The notes under the pieces were generated by a model, which made no database searches, was not told the origin of the DNA, and saw only the letters and a list, made by a program, of their open reading frames with translations. Positions 35,446 to 43,972 of a stretch of DNA of 64,000 nt are shown here, piece by piece; the stretch's first letter is position 1, and each line of letters starts with the position of its first letter. The position numbers and the translations under genes are program-made. Source of the stretch: Betaproteobacteria bacterium (lineage in GTDB: Bacteria; Pseudomonadota; Gammaproteobacteria; Burkholderiales; SG8-39); the NCBI GenBank assembly GCA_004297625.1, contig SCTY01000075.1, positions 118,566 to 182,565 of the forward strand, given 5' to 3'.

Positions 35446-35463
35446 AGCGATGATACATACCAT
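35442..35463. promoter_or_regulatory. Dyad sequences at the LysR start, possible LysR site
   Basis: Two small dyads lie here: TCAT-AGCG-ATGA (35442-35453) and the imperfect ATGATACATACCAT (35450-35463). They sit at the LysR start codon, 14-35 bases upstream of the candidate TRAP -35. Position fits autoregulated LysR control; the match is by eye only. Confidence 0.35.
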
Positions 35464-35476
35464 GCAGTCCATTGAT

Positions 35477-35505
35477 TTGACAAATGATTGTGCGGCTACT
35501 ACGCT
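35477..35505 (+). promoter_or_regulatory. Candidate promoter of the TRAP/oxidoreductase operon
   Basis: TTGACA at 35477-35482 (perfect) and TACGCT at 35500-35505 with a 17-base spacer. A poor -10 is what one expects of a LysR-activated promoter. It gives a leader of about 20 bases to ATG 35532, containing AGGAGGAG. Confidence 0.5.
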
Positions 35506-35531
35506 CCCCGGTTCCGTCCAGGAGGAGACCC

Positions 35532-36488
35532 ATGAAAAAACCGCTCTGGCTCGCCGCCGCTTTCGTGTTCGCGCCGCTCGTCGCGCTAGGCCAGGAAAGC
35601 ACGCTGCGGGTAGTAAGCGCGTTCGCCGAGAACACGCAGTACGTCAAGAACTACGAGGCCTTCGCCAAGAAGCTCAACGCCGAAGGCAAGGGCACGCTGC
35701 AGCTCAACTTCATCGGCGGCCCGAAAGCCATGCCGCCGTTCGAGGTGGGCAACGCGGTGCGCACCGGCGTGGTGGACGTCGCGCTCACCACCGGCGCGTT
35801 CTATACGAACATCATGCCGGAGGCGGACGCCCTGAAGCTCACGCAGCGCCCGGCCACCGAGCTGCGCAAGAACGGCGGCCTCGATCTCATCAACAAGATC
35901 TGGAACGAGAAGGCGAACATGGTGTACCTCGCCCGGATCGTCGATTACTCGCCGTTCCATCTCTATCTCACGAAGAAGATCGACAAGCCCGATCTCTCGG
36001 GACTCAAGATCCGCATCACGCCGGTGTACCGCGATTTCTTCCAGGCGCTCGGCGCGACCGTGGTGCAGACGGCGCCGGGCGAGGTGTACACCGCGCTTGA
36101 GCGCGGCGTGGTCGACGGCTACGGCTGGCCGATCCACGGCATCTTCGATCTCAACTGGCACGAGAAGACGAAGTTCCGCGTCGATCCCGGCTTCTACAAC
36201 GCCGAGGTTTCGCTCGTCATGAACCTGGACAAGTGGAAGGCGCTCACCCGGGCACAGCGCGATCTCCTTACGAAGCACAGCGTGGCCTTCGAGCAGCAGA
36301 ACGACTTCTGGAAAAAATACAACGAGGAGGAAATCCGCCGCCAGAAGGAGGCCGGTATCCAGGTGATCGGCTTCGACGCCGCCACCTCGAAGCAGTATTA
36401 CGACAAGGCATATGACGTCGGCTGGGCGAGCATCATCAAGGCGAGCCCCGCGTACGGGCCCCCGATGAGGAAGCTGTTCAGCAAGTAG
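35532..36488 (+). CDS. TRAP transporter binding protein (DctP family), copy 2
   Basis: 318-residue periplasmic receptor. The signal peptide is MKKPLWLAAAFVFAPLVALG-Q. The ligand region LSGLKIRITPVYRDFFQALGATVVQTAPGEVYTALERGVVDGYGWP is strongly similar to that of the first receptor (TAPGE..TALERGVVDGYGWP is identical in both). ATG 35532 follows AGGAGGAG. It is directly upstream of the small and large membrane subunits (4 and 0 base gaps), so it is the main receptor of this system. Confidence 0.92.
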   Translation: MKKPLWLAAAFVFAPLVALGQESTLRVVSAFAENTQYVKNYEAFAKKLNAEGKGTLQLNFIGGPKAMPPFEVGNAVRTGVVDVALTTGAFYTNIMPEADALKLTQRPATELRKNGGLDLINKIWNEKANMVYLARIVDYSPFHLYLTKKIDKPDLSGLKIRITPVYRDFFQALGATVVQTAPGEVYTALERGVVDGYGWPIHGIFDLNWHEKTKFRVDPGFYNAEVSLVMNLDKWKALTRAQRDLLTKHSVAFEQQNDFWKKYNEEEIRRQKEAGIQVIGFDAATSKQYYDKAYDVGWASIIKASPAYGPPMRKLFSK

Positions 36489-36492
36489 CGGG

Positions 36493-36981
36493 ATGAAGGG
36501 CTATCGATTCGTCATCCGGGCGTTCGCCTGGATCGCGGCGCTGCTGCTTGGTGCGGTGGCGGTGCTCGTCACGGTGGACGTGCTCGCACGCAACGTCGGT
36601 CTGGGCACCATCGCCTGGGTGGTGGAAGTCTCAGAGTACAGCCTGCCCGTCGCGACACTGCTCGTCGCGCCCTGGCTGCTGCACCGCAACGAGCACGTGC
36701 GGCTCGATGCCCTGCTCACGGCGCTGCCGCGCCGCTACGGGCTCCTGCTCGAGCGCTGCGCCGATGCCATCGGCATCCTTATCTGCGCCGTCTTCATCTG
36801 GTTCGGCGTGAAGCTGATCGCGGACTCGGCGCGCCTCGGCTCGATGATGGTGAAGACGCTCGCCGTCCCGGAATGGTGGCAGTACGCCTTGGTGCCGGTG
36901 TGCTTTTTCCTCCTTGGCGTGGAATTCGCGCGCCGGCTGCGCGCGTCAGCGCTGCCGGCGCGCGAGGCGCCGCGAGCATGA
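36493..36981 (+). CDS. TRAP transporter small membrane subunit (DctQ)
   Basis: 162-residue inner-membrane protein with four hydrophobic segments and the DctQ pattern: LVTVDVLARNVGLGTIAWVVEVSEYSLP, then LLHRNEHVRLDALLTALP, then VPEWWQYALVPVCFFLLGVEFARR. The start is 4 bases after the receptor stop (CGGG ATG). The stop overlaps the DctM start (ATGA). It links the receptor to the large subunit. Confidence 0.92.
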   Translation: MKGYRFVIRAFAWIAALLLGAVAVLVTVDVLARNVGLGTIAWVVEVSEYSLPVATLLVAPWLLHRNEHVRLDALLTALPRRYGLLLERCADAIGILICAVFIWFGVKLIADSARLGSMMVKTLAVPEWWQYALVPVCFFLLGVEFARRLRASALPAREAPRA

Positions 36982-38294
36982 CATGGTGGCTGTCCGCGCT
37001 CGTGCTGTTCGGCGCGCTGAGCGCGCTCTTCGCCTTCGGCCTGCCCGCGGCGTTCTCTTTCTTCGGTATCAACATCGTCGGCGCCTGGGTGTACCTCGGG
37101 AAGGAAGCCGGCCTGGTGCAGCTTATCCGCAACGGCATCGTTTCCATAACCAGCTTCTCTCTCACGCCCATCCCGTTTTTCATCCTCATGGGCGAGGTGC
37201 TGTTCCATACGGGGGTGGCGCTGAAGGCGATCGATGCCATCGACCGGCTGATCTGGCGGGTACCGGGGCGCCTCTCGGTGGTGGCCGTGGTCGCCGGAAC
37301 GGTGTTTTCCGCCATTTCGGGTTCGACCATCGCCACGACGGCGCTCCTCGGCAGTCTGCTGCTGCCGCAGATGCTCGCGCGCGGCTATCACCCCAGCATG
37401 GCCATGGGCCCGATCATGGCGATCGGCGGCGTCGACATGCTGATCCCGCCGTCTGCCCTGACGGTGCTCCTCGGCAGCCTGGCCGGCATCTCAATCTCCC
37501 AGCTCCTCATCGCCGGCATCGTGCCCGGCGTGCTGCTCTCGGTGATGTTCGTCGCGTGGATCGTGCTTCGCGCGGTCATTAATCCCGCGCTCGCTCCGTC
37601 TTTCGAGCACGAGAGCGTGCCGGCGTGGCAGCGCTGGAAGCCGCTCATCGTCTACGTCATGCCGCTCGTGCTCATCTTCGTCGTGGTGGTGGCCGCCATT
37701 TCAGCAGGCTGGGCGACGCCCACCGAGGCGGCGGCGATCGGGGCGGTGGCGACGGTGGCCGTCGCCTGGATATACCGCTCGCTCAGCGGGTCCAACCTGA
37801 TGCAGGCGCTCATGGGAACCGCGGGCATCTCGGGGATCATCCTGTTCATCATCGTCGGCGCGACCACCTTCGCGCAGATCCTCACTTTCTCGGGCGCCAC
37901 CAACGGCCTGGTGGACGCGATCAAGGAGGCGCAGCTCGCCCCCTGGCTCGTGCTCAGCGCGATGATGCTGATCCTGCTGGTGCTCGGCTGCTTCGTCGAC
38001 CAGGTGAGCATGATGCTCATCTGCCTGCCGTTCTTCATGCCGCTTGTCGGGACCTACGGATTCGATCCGGTGTGGTTCGGCGTGCTGTTCCTCTTCTGCA
38101 TGCAGCTCGGTCTGCTGACGCCGCCTTTCGGCATGCTGCTTTTCACCATGAAAAGCGTGGCGCCGAAGGAGATCGAGATGCAGCAGGTGTGGCAGGCGGT
38201 GATTCCCTACGTGGTCATGGGGCTGGTCGGCCTGGCGGCGGTGCTGGCGTTCCCGCCGCTTGCCACCTGGCTGCCGAAAGCGCTGGTTAAATAG
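36978..38294 (+). CDS. TRAP transporter large membrane subunit (DctM)
   Basis: 438-residue sodium-coupled permease subunit with about 12 membrane segments. Family stretches are LTPIPFFILMGEVLFHTG, FSAISGSTIATTALLGSLLLPQMLARGYHPSMAMGPIMAIGG, MLIPPSALTVLLG, and GWATPTEAAAIGAV. The end LFLFCMQLGLLTPPFGMLLFTMKSVAP is typical. ATG 36978 overlaps the DctQ stop. The oxidoreductase alpha gene starts 2 bases after its stop, so transporter and enzyme are almost certainly in one operon. Confidence 0.93.
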   Translation: MTWWLSALVLFGALSALFAFGLPAAFSFFGINIVGAWVYLGKEAGLVQLIRNGIVSITSFSLTPIPFFILMGEVLFHTGVALKAIDAIDRLIWRVPGRLSVVAVVAGTVFSAISGSTIATTALLGSLLLPQMLARGYHPSMAMGPIMAIGGVDMLIPPSALTVLLGSLAGISISQLLIAGIVPGVLLSVMFVAWIVLRAVINPALAPSFEHESVPAWQRWKPLIVYVMPLVLIFVVVVAAISAGWATPTEAAAIGAVATVAVAWIYRSLSGSNLMQALMGTAGISGIILFIIVGATTFAQILTFSGATNGLVDAIKEAQLAPWLVLSAMMLILLVLGCFVDQVSMMLICLPFFMPLVGTYGFDPVWFGVLFLFCMQLGLLTPPFGMLLFTMKSVAPKEIEMQQVWQAVIPYVVMGLVGLAAVLAFPPLATWLPKALVK

Positions 38295-38296
38295 CC

Positions 38297-40372
38297 ATGG
38301 AAAGATCGTTCAAGGAAGAAGTCGCGAAGCTCAGGCTCGGCGAAGGCGAAACCTTTCACGGCGAGGCGATCCTCGCCGTCACCAAGGCGCTGCTGCAGTC
38401 GGGCGTCGCCTATGTCGGCGGCTACCAGGGCGCTCCGGTGTCGCACGTCATGGACGTGCTGAACGACGCGCACGACATCCTCGACGAGCTCGGCGTGCAC
38501 GTCGAGGCGAACGCCAACGAAGCCGGCGCGGCCGCGATGCTCGGCGCGTCGATCAACTATCCCATGCGCGGCGCCGTCGCATTCAAGTCGACCGTCGGCA
38601 CGAACGTCGCCTCGGACGCGCTGTCGAACCTCGCCTCCGCCGGCGTCAAGGGCGGCACGCTGATCGTCATCGGCGAGGACTACGGCGAAGGCGCCTCGAT
38701 CATCCAGGAGCGCAGCCACGCGTTCGCCATGAAGTCGCAGATCTGGCTGCTCGACCCGCGGCCCAATCTTCCGACCATCGTGGAAATGGTCGAGCAGGGC
38801 TTCGAGCTCTCCGAGGCTTCCAGCACGCCGGTGATGCTCGAGCTTCGCATTCGCGCCTGCCACGTGCACGGATCTTTCGTCGCCAGGAAAAACATCGCGC
38901 CGCGCATTTCGCGCAAGACGTTTCTCGAGAACCCGGAGTTCGACTACGGCAAGATCTGCCTGCCCCCGTCCACCTACGCGCAAGAGAAGGAGAAGATCGA
39001 GAAACGCTGGCCGGCGGCGGTGCGCTTCGTTCAGGAAAGAAAATTGAACGAAGTGTTTGCGGGCGACATGCAGGAGCTGGGGATCATCTGCCAGGGCGGC
39101 CTGTACAACGCCGTCATCCGGGCGATGCAAATGCTCGGCTTTGCCGACGCGTTCGGCGCCTCGCGCATCCCCATCTACTGCATGAACGTCACCTATCCGC
39201 TGATACCGGAAGAGCTGGTCGAGTTCTGCGCCGACAAGAAGCAGGTGCTGGTCGTCGAAGAAGGCCAGCCCGCTTACCTCGAGGAGGCGCTGCTCGCCAT
39301 ATTGCGGCGGCACGAGGTCGGCCATGTGAAGCTGCACGGCAAGGACGTGTTGCCGATGGCGGGCGAGTACACCGGCGAAGCGGTCCTCACGGGAATTTCG
39401 AAGTTCCTCGGCAAGGACGAAGCGTTAACGCCGATCAAGAATCTCAAAGACAAAGCCGCGAGACTTTTGGGCGGCCTGCCGCAGCGGCCGCCGGGGTTCT
39501 GCGTCGGCTGCCCGGAGCGGCCGGTGTTTTCCGCGATGAAGGTGCTGGAGAGCAGCATGGGCAAGTTTCATCTCTCCGCCGACATCGGCTGCCACCTGTT
39601 CTCGACCCTGCCGCCCTTCAACATCGGCAACACCGTCCTCGGCTATGGCCTGGGGCTCGCTTCGAACTCCGCAGTGCACCCGGTATTCGGCAGGCGCACG
39701 CTGACCATGATGGGCGACGGCGGCTTCTGGCATAACGGGCTCACCACGGGAATCGCGAACACGCTGTTCAACAGGAACGACGGCATCCTGGTGATCATGA
39801 AGAACGGCTACAGCTCGGCCACCGGCACGCAGGAGCTCCCGTCTTCGCCGCAGCACAGCGAAAGCAAGGCGCCCGGCATGAGCATGGAGCGCGCCCTCGA
39901 GGGGCTCGGCGTGGGCTGGATGAAGACCGTCAACAACTACGACGTCGGCGCCACGATGAAGGTGCTGAAGGAGGCGATGGCGACGAAACAGGAAGGACTC
40001 AAGGTCATCATCGCCGAGGGCGAGTGCCAGCTCGAGCGCCAGCGCAAACTGCGGCCGGTGGTTGCGAAGCAATTATCCGAAGGAAAACGTACCGTCAGGG
40101 TGAAGTACGGCGTGGATGAAGATACCTGCACCGGAGATCACTCCTGCATCCGGCTCTCGGGCTGCCCGACGCTCACCATCAAGGACAACCCCGACCCGCT
40201 GCGCCGCGACCCGGTCGCCACGGTGATCGACGGCTGCGTGGGCTGCGGCCTGTGCGGCGAGAACGCGCACGCCGCCGTCCTCTGTCCTTCGTTCTATCGC
40301 GCAGAAGTCGTTCAGAACCCCACCTGGTGGGACAAGCTCGTTTCGAGGATCCGTGGAACTGCAATTCACTAA
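38297..40372 (+). CDS. Indolepyruvate:ferredoxin oxidoreductase-type alpha subunit, copy 1
   Basis: 691-residue thiamine-diphosphate 2-oxoacid oxidoreductase subunit (IorA family). The N-terminal pyrimidine-binding domain has GGYQGAPVSHVMDVL and NEAGAAAMLGAS; the C-terminal TPP site is GDGGFWHNGLTTGI near residue 474. A ferredoxin-like end carries C611-x2-D614-x2-C617-x5-C623-P and C647-x2-C650-x2-C653-x9-C663-P. The enzyme class decarboxylates aryl pyruvates to aryl-acetyl-CoA, passing electrons to ferredoxin or another acceptor. In the first cluster motif the second Cys is Asp. A tandem paralog follows with a 20-base overlap. Confidence 0.88.
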   Translation: MERSFKEEVAKLRLGEGETFHGEAILAVTKALLQSGVAYVGGYQGAPVSHVMDVLNDAHDILDELGVHVEANANEAGAAAMLGASINYPMRGAVAFKSTVGTNVASDALSNLASAGVKGGTLIVIGEDYGEGASIIQERSHAFAMKSQIWLLDPRPNLPTIVEMVEQGFELSEASSTPVMLELRIRACHVHGSFVARKNIAPRISRKTFLENPEFDYGKICLPPSTYAQEKEKIEKRWPAAVRFVQERKLNEVFAGDMQELGIICQGGLYNAVIRAMQMLGFADAFGASRIPIYCMNVTYPLIPEELVEFCADKKQVLVVEEGQPAYLEEALLAILRRHEVGHVKLHGKDVLPMAGEYTGEAVLTGISKFLGKDEALTPIKNLKDKAARLLGGLPQRPPGFCVGCPERPVFSAMKVLESSMGKFHLSADIGCHLFSTLPPFNIGNTVLGYGLGLASNSAVHPVFGRRTLTMMGDGGFWHNGLTTGIANTLFNRNDGILVIMKNGYSSATGTQELPSSPQHSESKAPGMSMERALEGLGVGWMKTVNNYDVGATMKVLKEAMATKQEGLKVIIAEGECQLERQRKLRPVVAKQLSEGKRTVRVKYGVDEDTCTGDHSCIRLSGCPTLTIKDNPDPLRRDPVATVIDGCVGCGLCGENAHAAVLCPSFYRAEVVQNPTWWDKLVSRIRGTAIH

Positions 40373-42479
40373 GGAAATCGGGTCGTTGCGCCTGGGCAAC
40401 GGCGATACCTTCCACGGCGAGGGCATCCTCGCGGTGACGAAGGCGCTGCTGCAATCGGGCGTGTCGTATGTCGGCGGCTATCAGGGCGCGCCGGTGTCGC
40501 ACCTGCTCGACGTGATGGTCCAGGCGCGCGACTACATGGACGAGCTCGGCGTGCACGTCGAGGCCTGCACCACCGAGGCGGCGGCCGCCGCCATGCTCGG
40601 CGCCTCGATCAACTATCCGGCGCGCGGCGCGGTCACCTGGAAATCCATCGTCGGCACCAACGTCGCCGCCGATGCGCTCTCCTACCTGGCGAGCGCAGGG
40701 GTAATGGGCGGGACGCTCATCGTGCTGGGCGAAGACTACGGCGAGGGCGGCGTGGTCGCGCAGGAGCGCAGCCACGCCTATGCGCTCAAGTCGCTGATGT
40801 GGCTGCTCGATCCGCGGCCCAACCTGGAGACCATCGTCGACATGGTGGAGCACGGCTTCGAGCTTTCCGAGGCGTCCAGCACCCCCGTGATGATGGAGCT
40901 GCGGATTCGCGCCTGTCACGTGCGCGGCAGCTTCAAGACGAAGGCGAACCGCGCGCCGGCGGTTTCCAAGAAACATCTCCTGGAAGGACCGCCCAGGGAG
41001 TTCATCTACGATCGCCTCGCGCACCCGCCGGCGACGTTCCGCCAGGAAAAGCTCAAATCCGACGTGCGCCTGCCGGCCGCGCGCAAGTTCGTCGTCGAGC
41101 AGCGCCTGAACGAGATTTTCCCGGGCAACGAGAACGTCGGCATCGTCGTACAGGGAGGGTTGTACAACACGCTCATGCGCGCGCTGAAGACGCTGGGGCT
41201 CGCCGATGCCTTCGGCGCAAGCCGCATTCCGATCTTCGCGCTGAACGTCGTCTATCCGCTGGTCCCGGAAGAGATCACGGCTTTTTGCGCTTCGAAGAAG
41301 GCCGTCCTGGTGCTCGAGGAAGGCCAACCCGAGTTCATCGAGCAGGAAATCGCCATGTTCCTGCGCCGCGCGGAGGTCGGCGCAAAGCTCCACGGCAAGG
41401 ACTGCCTGCACATGGCCGGCGAGTACACCGCCGAGGCGATGGTGCGCGGCCTCTCCAAATTCCTGGCGCAGGAAGCGCCGCATCTGGACGTTTCCCGGGC
41501 AAAGCAGTGGTTGGAGAGAGTCGAGGGCGTGCGCGCCAAAGCAAGCGAGCTCCTGGCGGCGCTGCCGCCGCGGCCGCCGACCTTCTGCATCGGCTGCCCG
41601 GAGCGCCCGGTGTTCTCGGCGATGAAGCTCGTGGCGCAGGACATCGGCCGGCCGCACGTCTCCATGGACGTCGGCTGCCATGCGTTCGCCTCCTTCGAGC
41701 CGTTCTCCCAAGGGAACACGCTCCTCGGCTACGGCATGAGCCTCGCGAGCGCAGCCGGCGTGGCGCCGATGTCGGCCAGGCGCCCGGTCGCCGTGATGGG
41801 TGACGGCGGCTTCTGGCACAACGGGCTTCTTTCCGGGGTCGCGTCCAACCTCCTCAACCGGGGCGACGGCGTGCTCTTCATCATGAAGAACGGCTACGCC
41901 TCCGCCACCGGCACGCAGGAGCTCCTCTCCTCGCCACCCGAGGACGCGCGCAGCCGCTCGCTCGGCCAGAGCGCGGCGCATGCCGACCGCACCATCGAGA
42001 GCACGCTCAAAGGCCTCGGCGTGAAATGGCTACGCACGGTCGACAACTACAAGGTCGGCGAGGTGGCCAAGGCCTACAAGGAGGCCATGACCTCGCCGGG
42101 AAAAGGCCTGAAGGTCATCGTCGCCGAAGGCGAGTGCCAGCTCGAGCGGCAACGAAGATTGCGTCCCGCCGTTGCAAATCAACTATCCGCGGGGAAACGC
42201 ACGGTCAGGGTCAAGTACGGCGTCGATGAAGACACGTGCACGGGCGACCACTCGTGCATTCGCGTCTCGGGCTGCCCGACGCTCACGGTGAAAGATAATC
42301 CCGACCCGCTGCGCCGCGACCCGGTGGCCACGGTGATCGACGGCTGCGTCGGCTGCGGCCTGTGCGGCGAGAACGCGCACGCGGCGGTGCTGTGCCCGTC
42401 GTTCTACCGGGCAGAAATCATCCAGAACCCGAGCGGCTGGGACCGACTCGTGTCGCAAGTGAGGAGGCTTTTCGCATGA
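40353..42479 (+). CDS. Indolepyruvate:ferredoxin oxidoreductase-type alpha subunit, copy 2
   Basis: 708-residue paralog of the preceding protein, closely similar through the whole length. The last 70 residues of the cluster domain differ at only a few places. TPP motif GDGGFWHNGLLSGV is present. Cluster ligands are C629-x2-D632-x2-C635-x5-C641 and C665, C668, C671, C681. It begins at GTG 40353, within the 3' end of copy 1. An extra segment (SARSRSLGQSAAHADRTIE-like, near residue 530) distinguishes it from copy 1. The single beta subunit gene overlaps its stop (ATGA). Gene duplication followed by divergence is the simplest origin. Confidence 0.88.
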   Translation: MELQFTKEIGSLRLGNGDTFHGEGILAVTKALLQSGVSYVGGYQGAPVSHLLDVMVQARDYMDELGVHVEACTTEAAAAAMLGASINYPARGAVTWKSIVGTNVAADALSYLASAGVMGGTLIVLGEDYGEGGVVAQERSHAYALKSLMWLLDPRPNLETIVDMVEHGFELSEASSTPVMMELRIRACHVRGSFKTKANRAPAVSKKHLLEGPPREFIYDRLAHPPATFRQEKLKSDVRLPAARKFVVEQRLNEIFPGNENVGIVVQGGLYNTLMRALKTLGLADAFGASRIPIFALNVVYPLVPEEITAFCASKKAVLVLEEGQPEFIEQEIAMFLRRAEVGAKLHGKDCLHMAGEYTAEAMVRGLSKFLAQEAPHLDVSRAKQWLERVEGVRAKASELLAALPPRPPTFCIGCPERPVFSAMKLVAQDIGRPHVSMDVGCHAFASFEPFSQGNTLLGYGMSLASAAGVAPMSARRPVAVMGDGGFWHNGLLSGVASNLLNRGDGVLFIMKNGYASATGTQELLSSPPEDARSRSLGQSAAHADRTIESTLKGLGVKWLRTVDNYKVGEVAKAYKEAMTSPGKGLKVIVAEGECQLERQRRLRPAVANQLSAGKRTVRVKYGVDEDTCTGDHSCIRVSGCPTLTVKDNPDPLRRDPVATVIDGCVGCGLCGENAHAAVLCPSFYRAEIIQNPSGWDRLVSQVRRLFA

Positions 42480-43936
42480 ATCTGCCTGAGCGCCCGATCA
42501 CCATCCTCATTGCCGCGCTTGGCGGAGAAGGCGGCGGCGTCATGGCCGACTGGCTCATGCATGCGGCGACGGAATGCGGCTATCCCGCGCAGGCGACCTC
42601 GATCCCCGGCGTCGCGCAGCGCACCGGAGCCACGACCTACTACCTCGAGATCTATCCGGAAAAACGCGACCGGCTTGGCGGCAGGGCGCCGGTGCTGTCC
42701 CTGACCCCGAGCCCCGGCAACGTGGACATCATGGTTGCCTCCGAGCTTGTGGAGGCCGGGCGCGCCATGCAGAACGGCTACATCGACCCGAGCCGCACCA
42801 CGCTCATCGCCTCCACCCATCGCATCTACGCTACGGCGGAGAAGATGCAGATGGGCGACGGCCGCTTCGACAGCGAGCGCGTGGTCGACGCCGCTCGCGA
42901 GCTGGCAAAGCGCGCGGTGCTCTTCGACATGCGCAAGCTGGCGCAGGAAAGCGGCACCGTGATCAATGCGGTGCTCTTCGGCGCGATCGCGGGCAGCGGC
43001 GTGCTGCCGCTGCCCCGCGAAGCGTGCGAGGCGGCGATCCGGCACGGCGGGCGCGGCGCGGAAGCGAGCCTGCGCGGCTTCGCGGCCGGTTTCGACATTG
43101 CGGCCGGCGCCCGCCCGGCGCCCGCGGCGCCTGTACCACCGAAGCGCGCGACTGAATTGACAGAGATACTAAGGATCGGGAAGGAAAGGCTCGAGGATTA
43201 TCAAGGTGCCGGCTACGCGCGGCTCTATGAAGAGCGCATGCAGCCCTTCCTGGCCGGCGATCCCAAGCTCGCGGCCGAGGTCGCGCGGCACCTGGCGCTG
43301 TGGATGGCCTACGAGGACATCATCCGCGTGGCCGACCTCAAGACGCGCGCGAGCCGCTTCGAGCGCGTGCGCAGGGAAGTCGGCGCGCGCGACGGCGAGC
43401 CGGTGCTGGTGATCGATTACCTGAAGCCCGGCGTCGAGGAATTCGCCTCGGTACTGCCCGCCTTTCTCGGCCGGCGGCTCGTGTCCTGGGCGGAGCGCCG
43501 CGGAAAGCTCGACGCGTACAACATCGGCATGCACATCAAGACTTCGAGCGTCTTGGGCTACCTCCTGGTGCGCGCGCTCGCCTGGCTGAAGCCCTGGCGG
43601 CCGAGGAGCTATCGCTACGGCGAAGAGCAGCGCCTCATCGGGCGCTGGCTGGCGCTCGTCAGCGACGCCGCCGCGCGCGACACCGCGCTCGCGCTCGAGA
43701 TCGCCATGTGCGCTGGTCTGATCAAGGGCTACGGCGAAACCCACAGGCGCGGCAAGGCCAATTTCCTCGCGATCATCGACGCGCTGGTGGAAAACCCGCC
43801 CACCTCCGATGCGCGCGAGCAGGCGGCCGCAATCCGCAAAGCGCGCGAGGCCGCGCTCGCCGACCCGGAAGGCAAGGCGCTCGGCGCGACCCTCGGCAAG
43901 CCGGTTGTCTGGCTCAAGCAGGTGGCGCGCACGTAA
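42476..43936 (+). CDS. Indolepyruvate oxidoreductase beta-type subunit with C-terminal extension
   Basis: 486 residues, more than twice the length of classic IorB (about 200). Residues 1-210 are the gamma/beta pyruvate-oxidoreductase domain (ITILIAALGGEGGGVMADWLMHAATECGYPAQATSIPGVAQRTGATTYYLEIY). Residues 230-486 form a helical extension (region beginning RATELTEILRIGKERLEDYQGAGYARLYEERM), as in proteins annotated as IorB family with DUF6537. It starts at ATG 42476 in the copy-2 stop. One beta for two alphas suggests that it serves both. Only 36 bases separate it from the gentisate dioxygenase gene. Confidence 0.86.
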   Translation: MNLPERPITILIAALGGEGGGVMADWLMHAATECGYPAQATSIPGVAQRTGATTYYLEIYPEKRDRLGGRAPVLSLTPSPGNVDIMVASELVEAGRAMQNGYIDPSRTTLIASTHRIYATAEKMQMGDGRFDSERVVDAARELAKRAVLFDMRKLAQESGTVINAVLFGAIAGSGVLPLPREACEAAIRHGGRGAEASLRGFAAGFDIAAGARPAPAAPVPPKRATELTEILRIGKERLEDYQGAGYARLYEERMQPFLAGDPKLAAEVARHLALWMAYEDIIRVADLKTRASRFERVRREVGARDGEPVLVIDYLKPGVEEFASVLPAFLGRRLVSWAERRGKLDAYNIGMHIKTSSVLGYLLVRALAWLKPWRPRSYRYGEEQRLIGRWLALVSDAAARDTALALEIAMCAGLIKGYGETHRRGKANFLAIIDALVENPPTSDAREQAAAIRKAREAALADPEGKALGATLGKPVVWLKQVART

Positions 43937-43972
43937 AATCGCATATTCAGCCAAACCGCAAGAAAGATTCCC

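Noticed and set aside
40179..41981. Open minus-strand frame of about 600 codons inside the second alpha subunit
   Set aside because: Mirrors a GC-rich coding strand; no start context, no motif; the plus strand has TPP and cluster motifs.
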